Positions 32,202 to 42,860 of a stretch of 64,000 bases of DNA are shown here, in pieces. Location of the stretch: positions 1,210,765,077-1,210,829,076 of the forward strand of contig NC_056727.1 of the NCBI RefSeq assembly GCF_019279795.1. Direction: 5' to 3'. Both the position numbers and the translations under genes were made by a program. Every line of letters starts with the position of its first letter. Position 1 is the stretch's first letter. The notes beneath the pieces were generated by a model that saw only the letters and a program-made list of their open reading frames with translations, searched no databases and was not told the DNA's origin. This DNA is from Protopterus annectens. Its lineage: Eukaryota; Chordata; Ceratodontiformes; Protopteridae.

Positions 32202-33612
32202 AATATTAAGCTATGTCTGTATTTTTAAACAGATGACATTTTGCTCTTTCATTCCCAATGGGAAGAGTCTGTCCTGATGTCAGACCTCTACCTTGCTGAT
32301 ATTTCGAGTTGGATGGTGTTCAGTGAGTTGATTTCACCAAGAATATGGACCTTACAGAGTTGCTGTTTTCTCATTTCAGTATAATGGTTCTGTATCCTTA
32401 CCAACTTTTGCAAATGCTCTGGTCACTCAGATCACATTACTGCAACGTCAGGAGGAGATTTTCATCAAATATACACCAGTACAAATTGCTACAACATATT
32501 TCTTTATTGGAACATACAAAAGAGGAAATGTCACCCTTGTGCTGTGCAGACTACAACAGCTTCCCATCTGGTATCACCTTTGTAACAGTCTTCTGACTTA
32601 GGAAGTCACTGACTTATTCATCTCAAATATTTATTTTTGGCCCTACATCCACACATGTTCCCCCCTCAGTTTTCCTGCATGATGGAGCAGGAGTTCATCA
32701 AGTCTCATTTACAGACATAAATATGGAAATCTTTTGTCAATAACTACTTTCTAGGGAATTCTCCACCCTCATCCACATCCAGTACCTAGAATGATGACCT
32801 CTTAAAAACTACTAAAATGTTTTGCCTCAAGTTGTATAAGCTTATGAGTATATCTAATTTAGCACTCAAAGTTCATAGTTTTTGTTTATATGATCACTTA
32901 CTGCTTTCTGAAACTGCTTGAGTGTTTTAATATAAGTGATCTTGAGAAAGATGTCTAGAAATAACATTTTGACAATAACAGTACAGGTAAATGTGGTGGA
33001 GACGCATGCTTTTTACGATAAACATGTAATCAGCAGAATACTACAAAAGTATAAGATTATGCAACATATCCTTACATATCCGTGTTTAATAAACACTTCT
33101 GTCAATCAAAGTCAAAGTTAAGAAATCATGTCTGTGCCAATATATGACCCCAAGCATACAGGTATGGATGATCAGTGCACATGCAAAATGGTCAGTAAGT
33201 AAATAAACTAAACAAATAAAACAAACAAAAAAGTAACTAGCTTTACAGTGCAACTTGCTGTGTAGGTACTGATACGAGTAGAATACCTGGGCCAAGCTGT
33301 GTTCTTTAGAAATCATATTCAAATGTATTTTCTTCTATAACTAAAATACACTACCACCTCACATTTACCAGGCACCCAAAGCACACTTATCAGATGAACT
33401 TCTACAACATTTCAGCAAGAAATAAAGTATTCCAGCATTCCCATTGTTATGAAATACCTAACACTAAGTTCCATCTTACGATACAAGATACTTACAGCCT
33501 CATTTCTGAAGGGTGGGTTTCATCATCTTCCCCCATGAGAATGATTCCTTTCAGCTTCACATTACCAGTGAACCTAAAGACAGAGCAAACATTATATTTA
33601 TTATAACGCACT
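32202..33612. other. Unassigned AT-rich spacer
   Basis: I find no element ends, no retroelement motifs and no convincing coding region in these 1.4 kb. The few open frames are under 85 codons and have no family signature. It may be host intergenic DNA or very old repeat. Confidence 0.5.
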
Positions 33613-35765
33613 GTAGTTATGTACTTACCATAATGCTTGATCCTTTCATTTTAGTCCCTCGAACACAACTGATGAGTCTTCAAACCACTTGATGGATTTG
33701 ATTTAGTGCACTAGTGCTTCAGCCTCAAGCTCCTTTAAATGTTTCCCTTCCATAAACTCCTAGTACAACTAATCTCTTCAGACTGAATTTGCTGCCTACT
33801 TCAGGAATGGAAACTGTTGAAGAGTGGAGAGGGTAATAGTGCAGGAAAGCTTTGACATAGCCTCTAAGGTATCCAGTCAATGACTACTTGGCAGGGGAAT
33901 GCAGGGAGGGAGGGATGTTGTATTGGATGTACCAGAATGAAAGGATCCAGTGTTATGGTAAGGATATCACTACTGAATCCTACTGTATTTACTCAGTCAT
34001 TCAAATCAGACTTAAGGGTCAGAATTATAATTTCCTACATACCCGAGTGGCATTATGGCAGGAAACTTCAGATTTGTGGCTCTGAAGGAAGCCCTAGACC
34101 AGGCGATAACATCAAGTTTTCATTTCAAATAGTGTGCACTGTAGACCAGGTGCTGTAGTACATATCTCTTCCACACAGGAAGTTTTGAAAAAAGCTATTA
34201 AAGTCACTATAGACCTTACTGAATGAGCTTTTAGCTTGGAGGGCAAAGGTTTATTGTGCAATGTACAGACAAAGGAAATACATTCGGACAGCAATCTTGA
34301 TAAGGAAACTCTGGAGCCCTTCTTTCCCAGCTTCGTAAGGTTGGAGAACATAAAAAGCTGAGCACCTTTCTCTAATGACTTGGTTCTATTCTGGCAGAAT
34401 CTGAACTCTCTACGGACATCTACAGTATGAAAGATATACTGCCCTCTGTTGAATCGCTTGGAAACAAAACAGGTAAATGAATTTTTTGGCTCAAGTTAGC
34501 TCTGAAACATGTTTAGGAATGAAGGAATGGTCAGTCCTTAAAGGACTCCATCTTTATAAAAAGTTGGAAAGAAACTAAAGAAAATATGACATCTAAGAAG
34601 AAAGGGAGTCAATACCATGGTCTGATGCCCAAACAGAAAAATATTTCCATTTACTAAGATATACTTTGCATGTGGACTCCTTTTGAGATGCAGAAATATT
34701 CAGACTGTACTCTGTGATAAAGGTCTTTGGCCATTAGGGTAACTGGAGAAGCTAAGCAGTTAATTTGAGGTTCTTGCAAATCTGGGTGATGTGTTCCGGA
34801 TGGGAGAGAGAGAAGATCTGATTTGTGGATCGAGAAGCCAAGGGTGCTTCTTCAGATGAGTCGCTAGCAAGGGGAACCAAATTTCATGGGGCCAACACAG
34901 GTTAATGAAGATCTCCATGGCTTTGCGATCTGTCACTTTCTGCAAGACCTACGACAAAGACGTAGAGGTGGAAAAGCATATTAGAGTCCAGAAGGCCACT
35001 GCCTGACTAGAGCATATCTTGGGATAGTACATACCAAAGGATCAGGGCAAACTTACTGGTGCATTTGATGTTGGTTGGAGAGGCAAAAACAGTGCAGTAC
35101 AATTGGCCCTAGCAGTTGAAAATCTGCTGAACTACCAGTGAATTTAGACTTGCTGATCCTACTAGCAAGATAGTTTTCCCTCCAGGAATAAGCACTGCAA
35201 TTAGAAAATGAAGCATAGGAACTGCCGTCTGCCAAAATCTCATAGGCTCTTAGCTTGGCACAGAGAACAGGATCTGGTTCATTCTTATTTTGTTCAAATA
35301 TGACACCTACAGACAAGCTATTCATCTGAATGGAAATCACTCCTGCCTATTCAGAGGTGGATGAGAAGCTTGTTGGGCTACTTGGAGATGGCCTCAGAAG
35401 AATCAGGTTCTCCTGGCTACCAGATCCACAAATTGTTCAGCAGAAGGGACCAGCCAGGATGTAGAGGTGCAGAGCTACAGACCTCAAACAACACTTCAGC
35501 ATGAGTGGGTAGATCAATGGGCCAAGACCCTCTTTGTCATATCAATTCTAGGATCTTGCCAAATATGGCATCATCTGGAGGGGACGGGGGGAGCACTCCT
35601 GATTATTCAGATCAGTGTCCAAAGTGATAGACTTAGCATGGGAGTCAATGTGCCTCCTTTTGCATGTTCTCTTTTTTGGAATGTCAGGCGGGTAGCTCCT
35701 CAAAGGTATCAAATTGCAGTGGGGCAGCCTTTATAAAGGTACTTGCTCTGCTCTGACCCAAAGCC
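33613..35765 (-). mobile_element. DIRS retrotransposon copy G, heavily decayed and internally deleted
   Basis: The left end GTAGTTATGTACTTACCATAATGCTTGATCCTTTCATT is answered at 33936-33970 (AATGAAAGGATCCAGTGTTATGGTAAGGATATCAC), giving the usual 3' repeat and internal complementary region. Then come recombinase traces (34351-34112), the region after RNase H (34945-34760), RNase H (35340-35053), and directly a gag trace (35611-35700, matching 59655-59715 of copy I). RT and most of gag are gone. The right side is lost at the LINE beginning near 35770. Confidence 0.75.
34112..35340 (-). pseudogene. Recombinase and RNase H traces, DIRS copy G
   Basis: 34351-34112 reads LSRLLSECISFVCTLHNKPLPSKLKAHSVRSIVTLIAFFKTSCVEEIC, with an H-x-x-R box (HSVR). 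34945-34760 reads CWPHEIWFPLLATHLKKHPWLLDPQ, the linker between RNase H and YR seen in all copies. 35340-35053 reads SVGVIFEQNKNEPDPVLCAKLRAYEIL, a decayed form of SVVWYINKQGG-x-YPLCREAMRVW. All pieces are short and out of frame with each other. Confidence 0.7.
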
Positions 35766-35963
35766 ATATGATAACCATAGGAAGTTACAAGGCTATTGGC
35801 CCTGAGGCCCTTATAAGCCTAGCCAAGAGTTTAGCCCATGCATAGACAAATCAGCACCCGATGCCCCTGTCCAGCAGGGACACGGGTGGAATCTCAGGGA
35901 TGTATTTTCTATTTCCCATCCAGTTATCCAGATTGCGCTTAAAAAGGGGTAAAGAGGTACTCT

Positions 35964-36246
35964 CAAAAGCAAAAAGTAACAAACAAGTGAAAACAAAAAC
36001 CAGAAGACAAAATTACCCTGTACTTGTGAACGCCAAGGGAATTTTTGTATAGTCCACACTTGTAAATTCTCCACACTCAAATGGCTGCTGTAGACAGAAT
36101 CCAGGATAAAATCAGTTATGTTAGATGCTAAATAAATGTCCACAAAGAGGTCCTATGCGACAAAATATCCATATGAATCAAGTAGTAAAAAAGATTTCTC
36201 CAAAAGCTTTATTGAACCAATACTGTGAATCGCTTTTCGTCCCACG
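35964..36246 (-). repeat. Inverted partial pLTR of the PLE
   Basis: The reverse complement matches 36246-36508 over its length, with a few differences (for example CAGTATTGG against CAGTATCGA). It extends into the GAAA box and half of stem II of the hammerhead-like motif (reads GTGGGACGAAAAGCG-x-TTCACAG in reverse), where one base of the AAGCGCTT palindrome is changed. It meets the direct pLTR head-on at 36246, close to the predicted ribozyme cut. Confidence 0.9.
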
Positions 36247-36495
36247 CTTCACAGTATCGATTCAATAAAGCTTTTGGAGAAATCTTTTTACTACTTGATT
36301 CATATGGATATTTTGTCGCATAGGACCTCTTTGTGGACATTTATTTAGCATCTAACATAACTGATTTTATCCTGGATTCTGTCTACAGTAGCCATTTGAG
36401 TGTGGAGAATTTACAAGTGTGGACTATATAAGAATTCCCTTGGCGTTCACAAGTACAGGATAATTTTGTCTTCTGGTTTTTGTTTTCACTTGTTT
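36246..36495 (+). repeat. Left direct pLTR of the PLE
   Basis: CGCTTCACAGTATCG starts the copy. It continues through AATAAAGCTTTTGGAGAAATC, ATATGGATATTTTGTCGCATAGG and CCCTTGGCGTTCACAAGTACAGG to TTTTGTTTTCACTTG, in step with 52124-52370. It begins six bases before the point equivalent to the predicted hammerhead cut (36251/36252). The ORF starts 28 bases further on. Confidence 0.9.
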
Positions 36496-36522
36496 GTTAC
36501 TTTTTACGTTTGTTGGTCTGTC

Positions 36523-38230
36523 ATGGCTGAAGACATATCACCCAGTCCTAATATTGATCTTAACAATCAGCAGAACACACTCTTAATACCTTTGGTTGAA
36601 GCACTTTCGAAACAAGTTGAAGCTTTAACCAAAAAAGTAGAAAATCTGTGTAACAACCAAACACAGAGCTGTAACAACAGTGCTAACACTAACAAAGAGG
36701 TCCGCACTCCACCTGTATCCAACAGAAATGAATCTAATTGTAATGCATCTGTATTACCGACCCAAGTTAATAACAACGACCTAAGGGGTAATATGCCAAA
36801 CAGCAATAATCAACGATCCAAAGGGCTTATTGGGGCACCATCTTTAATCTGGTTATCCGAACCACTAACATTTCAATTACCAACTACAAGTGTAACCAGA
36901 GAGCAACCGGCCGAGGATCCAACAGACATTTCTACTCTAATAAAGCAACTTGACCACCATTTGATAAAATATAAAAAGTTGAAAACTGAGATTGCCTATT
37001 TTCTTGAGTGCCTAAGTGAAGGCATAGTGCCAAAAGGGTTGCGTTCTTGGCAATACCCTACTGGCCTAGTGGATGGTTCACCATTCCACAAAGACTTAGC
37101 TCAACTTTTCAACAGACGTGGCTGCGAGCTTTTAGAAATGAGATGCAAACATTATAAACTGCAAGCCACAGAAATTACGCAGATAGCTACCAGCTTAAAT
37201 GAGACAATTCAACAGCATTCTAATTTTATTCGTTACCAATATGACTATGACAGGATTTTCTTTAGCATAGACCAATATATTGATAAAATTAAGGAAGGAA
37301 AATGCAAGAAACTGAAAAGGGACAGAATAGCGTACAGTAACGGGTTAGCATACCCTAAAACTCCCCCCTCCAGAATAACGCCAATTTTACTTCTATGGCT
37401 ACCCTTCAAAGTAACATCATAGGCCAAAATGAAGAAAGAAATAATATTAATGAAGAAAATGGATTTAGTAACAATAACAACTGATCTTTTTACCAAGAGA
37501 ATGATAACAACAGTGCTGAACAGGTATCCCATGTTGGGACCCCACAGCGCTCCTCAAATTTTCGGGCAGGAGCCTCTCATTACAATTTATGGAAAACCAC
37601 TTATTACAGCCCCAACTATCAGAACAGGAACAACACCAACAACCAAGGGAGGAGGGGGAGGTAAGCCTGGATACTTCAAACCATTTGACTATTTTATACA
37701 ATTCATCTAAAGACTTTAAAATTTTCAATTTCTCTTCAGTATATGTTACACCAAATATTATTGAATTATTAGCCCGAGGTCATTCATTTGTTCCTACCTG
37801 TCGGGCTAATTTAGTTACAACTATTGTTGATTTTAAGTTGTTTTTGAGGAAATTAAATTTGTGCATGTATTTTAGTAATACAAATCCAGTTGACAACAAG
37901 TTTCATATAGCAAGTACATTTATCCCACCGACACATCCAGTTTTGGCAGCCTTTGAATTAATGTGCGAAAACGACTTTAGGAATATGCTGTACTTAAACA
38001 GTTTAATGTACGACCTAATATTTCCAAAGAGGACAGATTGCCTCTCACATTATTAAAAAATACTGCTATTCGGTTTATTCAACCTGACAAGGGTGGCGGT
38101 TTGGTTATAATGACACAATCACAACATATTGAGAAAATGGAATCTCTCCTCGACAATACTGCTTATCAATTATCTTCCAAGAACGAATTGTATCAAGCGT
38201 ATAAAATCATAAAAATCTACATTTAACGAC
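36523..38230 (+). pseudogene. PLE N-terminal region and start of RT
   Basis: The Met at 36523 (MAEDISPSPNIDL) fits the end of the pLTR. An Asn/Thr-rich N-terminus with a possible coiled coil (LVEALSKQVEALTKKVENLCN) runs to about 37380, where a frameshift occurs. The next frame (37589-38056) has VYVTPNIIELLARGHSFVPTC and DFKLFLRKLNLCMYFS, the conserved N-terminal part of PLE proteins. A further frame (38038-38226) has IRFIQPDKGGGLVIMTQSQHIEKMESLLD, RT motif 1 of PLEs (DKGG). Three frameshifts break it. Confidence 0.85.
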
Positions 38231-38629
38231 TTCTTTGTAGAGGGAAGGATTGACTTGACTACATTTAATTATTTGAACATGCTTGCACCCAAGATTCCTA
38301 TTCTTTTCGGCATCCCCAAGATTCAGAAGTCCCTAATTAACCCCCCCCATGCGACCACTAGTAGATGGACGTAATAGTATGACGTATCCATGTGCCAAAA
38401 TTATTGATTACATTTTGAAAAAATATGTACTGAAAGAAAAAAACATATAAGGATTCGTGGTCTTTTTTGTATAATATCAACAACGTCGAGTATAATGATT
38501 CATTTAATTTCTTAACAGTCAACGTTAAAGATTTATATACATGTATACCACACACAGAAGGTATTGAATATATTAGCTATATGTTGAGAAAGCACCAAGC
38601 ACCTACACTTGAGGTAGAATTAGTTGAAC
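38231..38629 (+). pseudogene. PLE reverse transcriptase, motifs 2 and A
   Basis: One reads LAPKIPILFGIPKIQKSLINP near 38280 (GIPKIHK-type motif), MRPLVDGRNSMTYPCAKIIDYIL near 38350, and FLTVNVKDLYTCIPHTEGIEYI near 38510, motif A with the catalytic Asp (canonical DV-x-SLYTNIPH). The run of 8 C at 38341-38348 causes a frameshift. The sequence stops at about 38629 at the LINE insertion and resumes at 49895. Confidence 0.85.
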
Positions 38630-39310
38630 ATAAAACTACTGTTCAATCTCAGTCTTACTACAGGATATGTGCCCAAAGAGTGGCATACAGCAACAGTGGT
38701 TCCTCTCCATAAAGGTGGTGCCTCAACAGATCCTGAAAACTATCGCCCCATAAGCCTCACTAGCTTGGTCTGCAAAGCTATGGAAAGGATCATCATGGAC
38801 CTCATAAATAAAGATATTGGGGACCTACAAACACTGGATCCTACCCAGTTCGGCTTTGTTAAGGGCAGATCCTGCCTCTTAAACCTGGTTGATTTCTTTG
38901 AAACAGTCACCAAGGCCATTGACGAGGGGAAGGTGGTCCACACAGCCTACCTGGACCTCACAAAAGCCTTCGATACAATACCCCACTCGGGCATTATAGA
39001 TAAGCTCACCAGCTTAAATATAAACCCCTATGTCACTAGATGGATTGCAAACTGGCTCAAGGACAGAACCCACATGGTTAGAATTGCTGGAGCCATGTCA
39101 GACTCCAAACCAATTACAAGTGGTGTCCCACAAGGCTCAGTCCTGGAACCTCTCTTGTTTGGTATATATTTCTCGGAGGTACAGGCCAACACGGAAGGAC
39201 TGTGGCTGACCAAGTTCGCAGATGACTGCAAACTGGGCGCCATAATCGACTCTCCAGCCGACACAAGCATCCTCCAAAAGGGCCTCATAGAAACAGACAA
39301 CTGGTGCAAT
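38630..39310 (+). mobile_element. CR1-like LINE RT fragment, truncated at both ends
   Basis: An open reading of about 225 residues covers KLLFNLSLTTGYVPKEW, NYRPISLTS, AYLDLTKAFDTIPHSGII, TSGVPQGSVLEPLLFGIYF and WLTKFADDCKLGAI. It stops at ETDNWC, where other copies continue. It has no 3' tail, which is unusual for a LINE insertion. It sits between direct PLE sequence (left) and a short inverted PLE piece (right). Sequence is close to 48360-49018 but lacks that copy's small deletion, so it is a separate copy. Confidence 0.85.
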
Positions 39311-39330
39311 TAACCATAGGCAAAACCCCC

Positions 39331-39419
39331 ATGGGGGGGTTAATTAGGGACTTCTGAATCTTGGGGATGCCGAAAAGAATAGGAATCTTTGGTGCAAGCA
39401 TGCTCAAATAATTAAATGA
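39331..39419 (-). repeat. Inverted duplicate of PLE segment 38263-38351
   Basis: CATGGGGGGGTTAATTAGGG continues through GACTTCTGAATCTTGGGGATG to CAAATAATTAAATG. It is the reverse complement of the RT segment around GIPKIQKS with about three mismatches in 89 bases. It is not adjacent to its source: 980 bases, including the LINE fragment, lie between them. Confidence 0.9.
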
Positions 39420-39621
39420 GAACATCCATGCAACTTATATAGTTTAGTCACAGTGCTGATAAGCTAGCATGTTCTAATATTTGCACTTGCTCACTAAAGC
39501 AATTATATAAGTCAGCACTAAAAAATTAAAAGCACTACACCCTCACAAACTCCCCTTGAGTACCTTGTTCCCCATTGGCCCTTTTTTTCAATTATAAAGG
39601 AATTCCCAATACTATTCTAGC

Positions 39622-39888
39622 ATGTCCAAAGGTCAGTTGTCAATCTCCTCTCCGGTCCAGCTGGTGAATCTGGGAATCTTGAGGCAATGTTACAACTGCC
39701 TCATGTACACAGACAACCCTCTCCTCCTCCCAACAAATTCCAACACATGTGAGAGATGCAACCATATAGCCAAACTGGAGGCTAAGCTCTCTCAACTCAG
39801 TACTGGCGTAACCAGTCAGGAGGAGAAGGAAACCACACTCACTACAATTCCAGTCTTACATAGACCTACCACGACAGCAAACTTTTAG
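39622..39888 (+). pseudogene. CR1-like ORF1 N-terminal part, cut by DIRS copy H
   Basis: The 88-residue frame contains CYNCLMYTD-x14-CERCNHIAKLEAKLSQL: two C-x2-C pairs followed by a short heptad-like helix, the zinc-finger and coiled-coil layout of CR1/L2 ORF1 proteins. The Met (MSKGQLSISS) has no competitor upstream. The last codons run into copy H. The continuation after 46247 is decayed until the esterase. Confidence 0.7.
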
Positions 39889-40310
39889 TTATGTACTTAC
39901 CATAACTTTGGATGTATGGGATCCATCTCGCCTACATTAATCACTGATGGGTTCGGAGCTGATCCGTCGTCTCCGACTCGGCCTTTATACTCTAGAACGA
40001 AGTCTCTTATTGGCTGGGCTACCCCTTATCCCACAATGCACCACACCTGCTTCCCCAGATCTTGTTTGTCCGCTCTCATACAAACATACAGGAACAAAAC
40101 ACGTAGTAATAACTGTAACCAACTGGAGTCCTTCCAGAGGAGAGCTCAGCAAGACCAATGTTTCCTCCAAATCCAAAAGGTAGGGGGAAGGAGGGTGGGT
40201 ATGTATGAATGTAGGCGAGATGGATCCCATACATCCAAAGTTATGGTAAGTACATAACTAAAAGATGTAATGGGATCCTATCTCGCCTACATTCATCACT
40301 GATGGGACAG
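39887..40310 (-). repeat. DIRS copy H 3' inverted repeat and internal complementary region
   Basis: Core GTTATG-TACTTAC-CATAAC is at 39888-39906, then TTTGGATGTATGGGATCCATCTCGCC. The inverse arm is at 40208-40260, directly followed by GATGTAATGGGATCCTATCTCGCC, the complement of the 5' end (46215-46246). Confidence 0.9.
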
Positions 40311-40339
40311 CGTTCCTAGCACCTAAAACCCGGGGTGGC

Positions 40340-41522
40340 TCATTGGAATGCACTCCTGAGAACTGCAGAACCAAATGAAGCTCTGCCTCGGGAAGCCACA
40401 TCAAGCTTGTAATGAGAAATGAAGGTGTGCGGAGAAGACCAAGTAGCAGCCGCACAAATATCATCTATTGAAACTTTGGAATGAAAAGCTACAGAGGTGG
40501 CCATAGCCCTGGTAGAATGAGCCTTGATTGGAAAAGGCAGCTCCTTGCCTGAGTGGGAATAAATGAAGGTAATGCAATCTTTAATCCATCTAGCAATGGT
40601 GGCTTTGGCAACTGGAAGACCCAATCTATTCTCCGCAAAGGACACAAACAGTTGGTCAGATTTTCGAGTCTGAGTGGTCCTATCCAAGTAAAAACGCAGT
40701 TGCCTATGGACATCCAACTGGTGAAAGGTATATTCTGCTCTATTAGAGAAATTTGAAAAGAAAACTGGAAGCTCCAATGATTGCTGAATGCATAAAGGGG
40801 ATGCTACCTTAGGCAAAAAGGATGGATTCAATCTAAGGGAAACTCTGTCTTTGTGAAAGATCAAATACGGAGGGGAAGAACAGAGAGCCTGAAGCTCTGA
40901 GACACGCTTAGCAGAAGTAAAAGCCACTAGAAAGGCCGTTTTCCACGACAGAAATTTTATATCACAAGTGGCCGCCGGTTCAAAGGGACGGGCAGTTAGG
41001 GAGGCCAGAACCAAATTTAAGTCCCAAGGGGGAACGGGATGAGCTACAGGAGGGCTTTCCTTTAAGAAAGGACTTGCAAAGTCTGTTAGCCATTAAAGAG
41101 GGGTCTGCAGCAACATGAAAATTAGATATAGCCGCCAATTGAAGTTTAAGTGTGGAGACTGAAGAGCCAGAATGAAATAAGGAAGCTAGAAATTCCAAGA
41201 CCTGAGGAATTGGGGCCGTAAGAGGATCAATGCCTTGCTGCTGGGCCCAACAAACAAACCTTTTCCATTTGCTGGAATACAGCCTAACAGTAGACGGCTT
41301 GTGGGAAGAAGACAAGATGTGCATCACTTCCGAAGAAAGAGAAAGATCTCTAAGGATGGAAGTGGAGTAACCAAGCAGCCATTCGCAGCGACCGGATGGA
41401 TGGATGAGAGTGCCCCAACGGATTGGATAGCAGATCCGGCACTGGGTCCAGAATCCAAGGGCCCTGTGTCGCATACTTCTGAAGAAACGGGAACCAAACC
41501 TGATGGGGCCAATGTGGGGCAA
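40340..41522 (-). pseudogene. Tyrosine recombinase, DIRS copy H
   Basis: The C-terminal frame (41014-40340) is intact over 224 residues. AFTSAKRVSELQAL has the first Arg, LDVHRQLRFYLDRTTQTRKSDQLFVSF follows, then AHSTRAMATSVAFHSKVSIDDICAAATWSSPHTFISHYKLD with H-x-x-R, W/H and the Tyr. The N-terminal frame (41522-40980) has SHKPSTVRLYSSKWKRFVCW and the SAM-like bundle. A single shift near 41000 separates them. It is one of the least damaged recombinases in the window. Confidence 0.85.
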
Positions 41523-42860
41523 CCAAAATCATATCACACCAAACATGGAGAGCCTTCTGAATCACCCTCGGGAGAAGGGGAATCAGAGGGAAGGCATAAA
41601 GCAGACCCGGGGGCCAAGTGTGGGCTAGAGCGTCCCTTGGGGACTGCCCCTGAGAGGGCGTCAGAGTGAAGAACTCTCTGCACTTCGCATTGTTGGGGTT
41701 GGCGAACAAGTCGCAACAAGGGAGGCCCCATTTGGCGAAGATTAGTGCAGCCACTCTGTTGTTGAGGGACCACTCGTGGGGCAGCAGGAGGGTCCTGCTG
41801 AGCCTGTCTGCAATCACATTGGCTTTCCCCGGAATGTGCGTGGCTACTACGAAACGTCAAGAGGCTATGGCCCAGCGCCATACTCTCATGGCCTCCCTGC
41901 AAAGGGGGTAGGACCTGGTTCCCCCTGCTTGATTATGTGCCAAACTACCGACATGTTGTCGGATAGAATCGCAATAGTACCCTGGGGGAGAGCATGATGC
42001 AGTGCCTGTAGAACCAGAAACACCGCCCTCATTTCCAGTACATTGATGTGAAGGTGCGCTTCGCAATCTTGCCAGGTGCCTTGGACAGACCTGTCCAGAT
42101 AATGACACCCCCACCCTATCTGGGAGGCGTCTGTGGTCACCATAGCAACAGGGGGCTGAAGAGCGAAGGGACGCCCCCGGTCCAGGTTGGACCGACATAG
42201 CCACCAACGGAGGTCCTGACGACAACTGTCCGTAATTAGAACTAGGTGATCCACGGGAAGTTCTTGGTAAGACCATTGTACCGACAACAGCCATTGCAGC
42301 ACTCGCATGTGCAGTCTGGCTAATGGTACTAGGAGGATGGTTGCAGCCATCGAACCCAACAACTGAAGGATCTGTCTGGCAGGAACCCGAGATTTGGGTA
42401 ACAAATTTAGGACCTGTGACTGTAGAACCTGAATTCTCTCTGCTGGTAAGAAAGCCCGCATACTTCGCGTGTCTAACTCTGCGCCTATGAAGGTGATACG
42501 CTGAGATGGCCGCAGCACAGATTTTTCCCAATTGAAAGAGATTCCCAGTGAGAGACCCAAGGTAACTGTGGCCATCAGTGCTCGAACCAGTAGATGCTTG
42601 GAGGTGGCAGTGAGGAGCCAGTCGTCGAGTTAAGGAAACACTTGGAATCCGAGACTTCTCAAGTGAGCCGTCACCACTGCCAGACATTTGTTGAACACCC
42701 TGGGGGCTGTGGTGAGACCAAAGGGCAGTGCACGAAACTGGAAGTGAATGGTTCCTAGGTGGAAGCGTAAATGACTCCTGGACTCCTAACGTATCAATAT
42801 GTGATAGTAAGCGTCCTTGAGGCCTATGGAGCACATCCAGACATCCTTCTCCAATAACGG
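41350..42860 (-). pseudogene. RT-RNase H, DIRS copy H
   Basis: RT motif A (VWMCSIGLKDAYYHILI) ends the upstream Gag-RT frame at 42786. Motif B (ALPFGLTTAPRVFNKCL) and the motif C region (SVSLTRRLAPHC in the wrong frame; the DNA encodes FP-x-LDDWLLTA with a stop) lie at 42600-42740. 42575-41886 holds the RT thumb and RNase H (TTDASQIGWGCHYLD, HLHINVLEMRAVFLVLQ, IAILSDNMSVVWHIIKQGE). 41817-41350 holds the end of RNase H (MIADRLSR). A 463-codon second frame (43248-41857) overlaps. Confidence 0.8.

Noticed and set aside
36400-36522. Upstream extension of the PLE N-terminal frame to 36400
   Set aside because: That part is pLTR sequence also present at 52285 onward, and the Met at 36523 just after the pLTR is the better start.
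39887-40260. A separate small inverted-repeat transposon (MITE) at each DIRS left end
   Set aside because: The 330-390 bp inverted unit occurs at the 3' end of every DIRS copy and continues into the complement of the 5' end, so it is the ITR plus internal complementary region.
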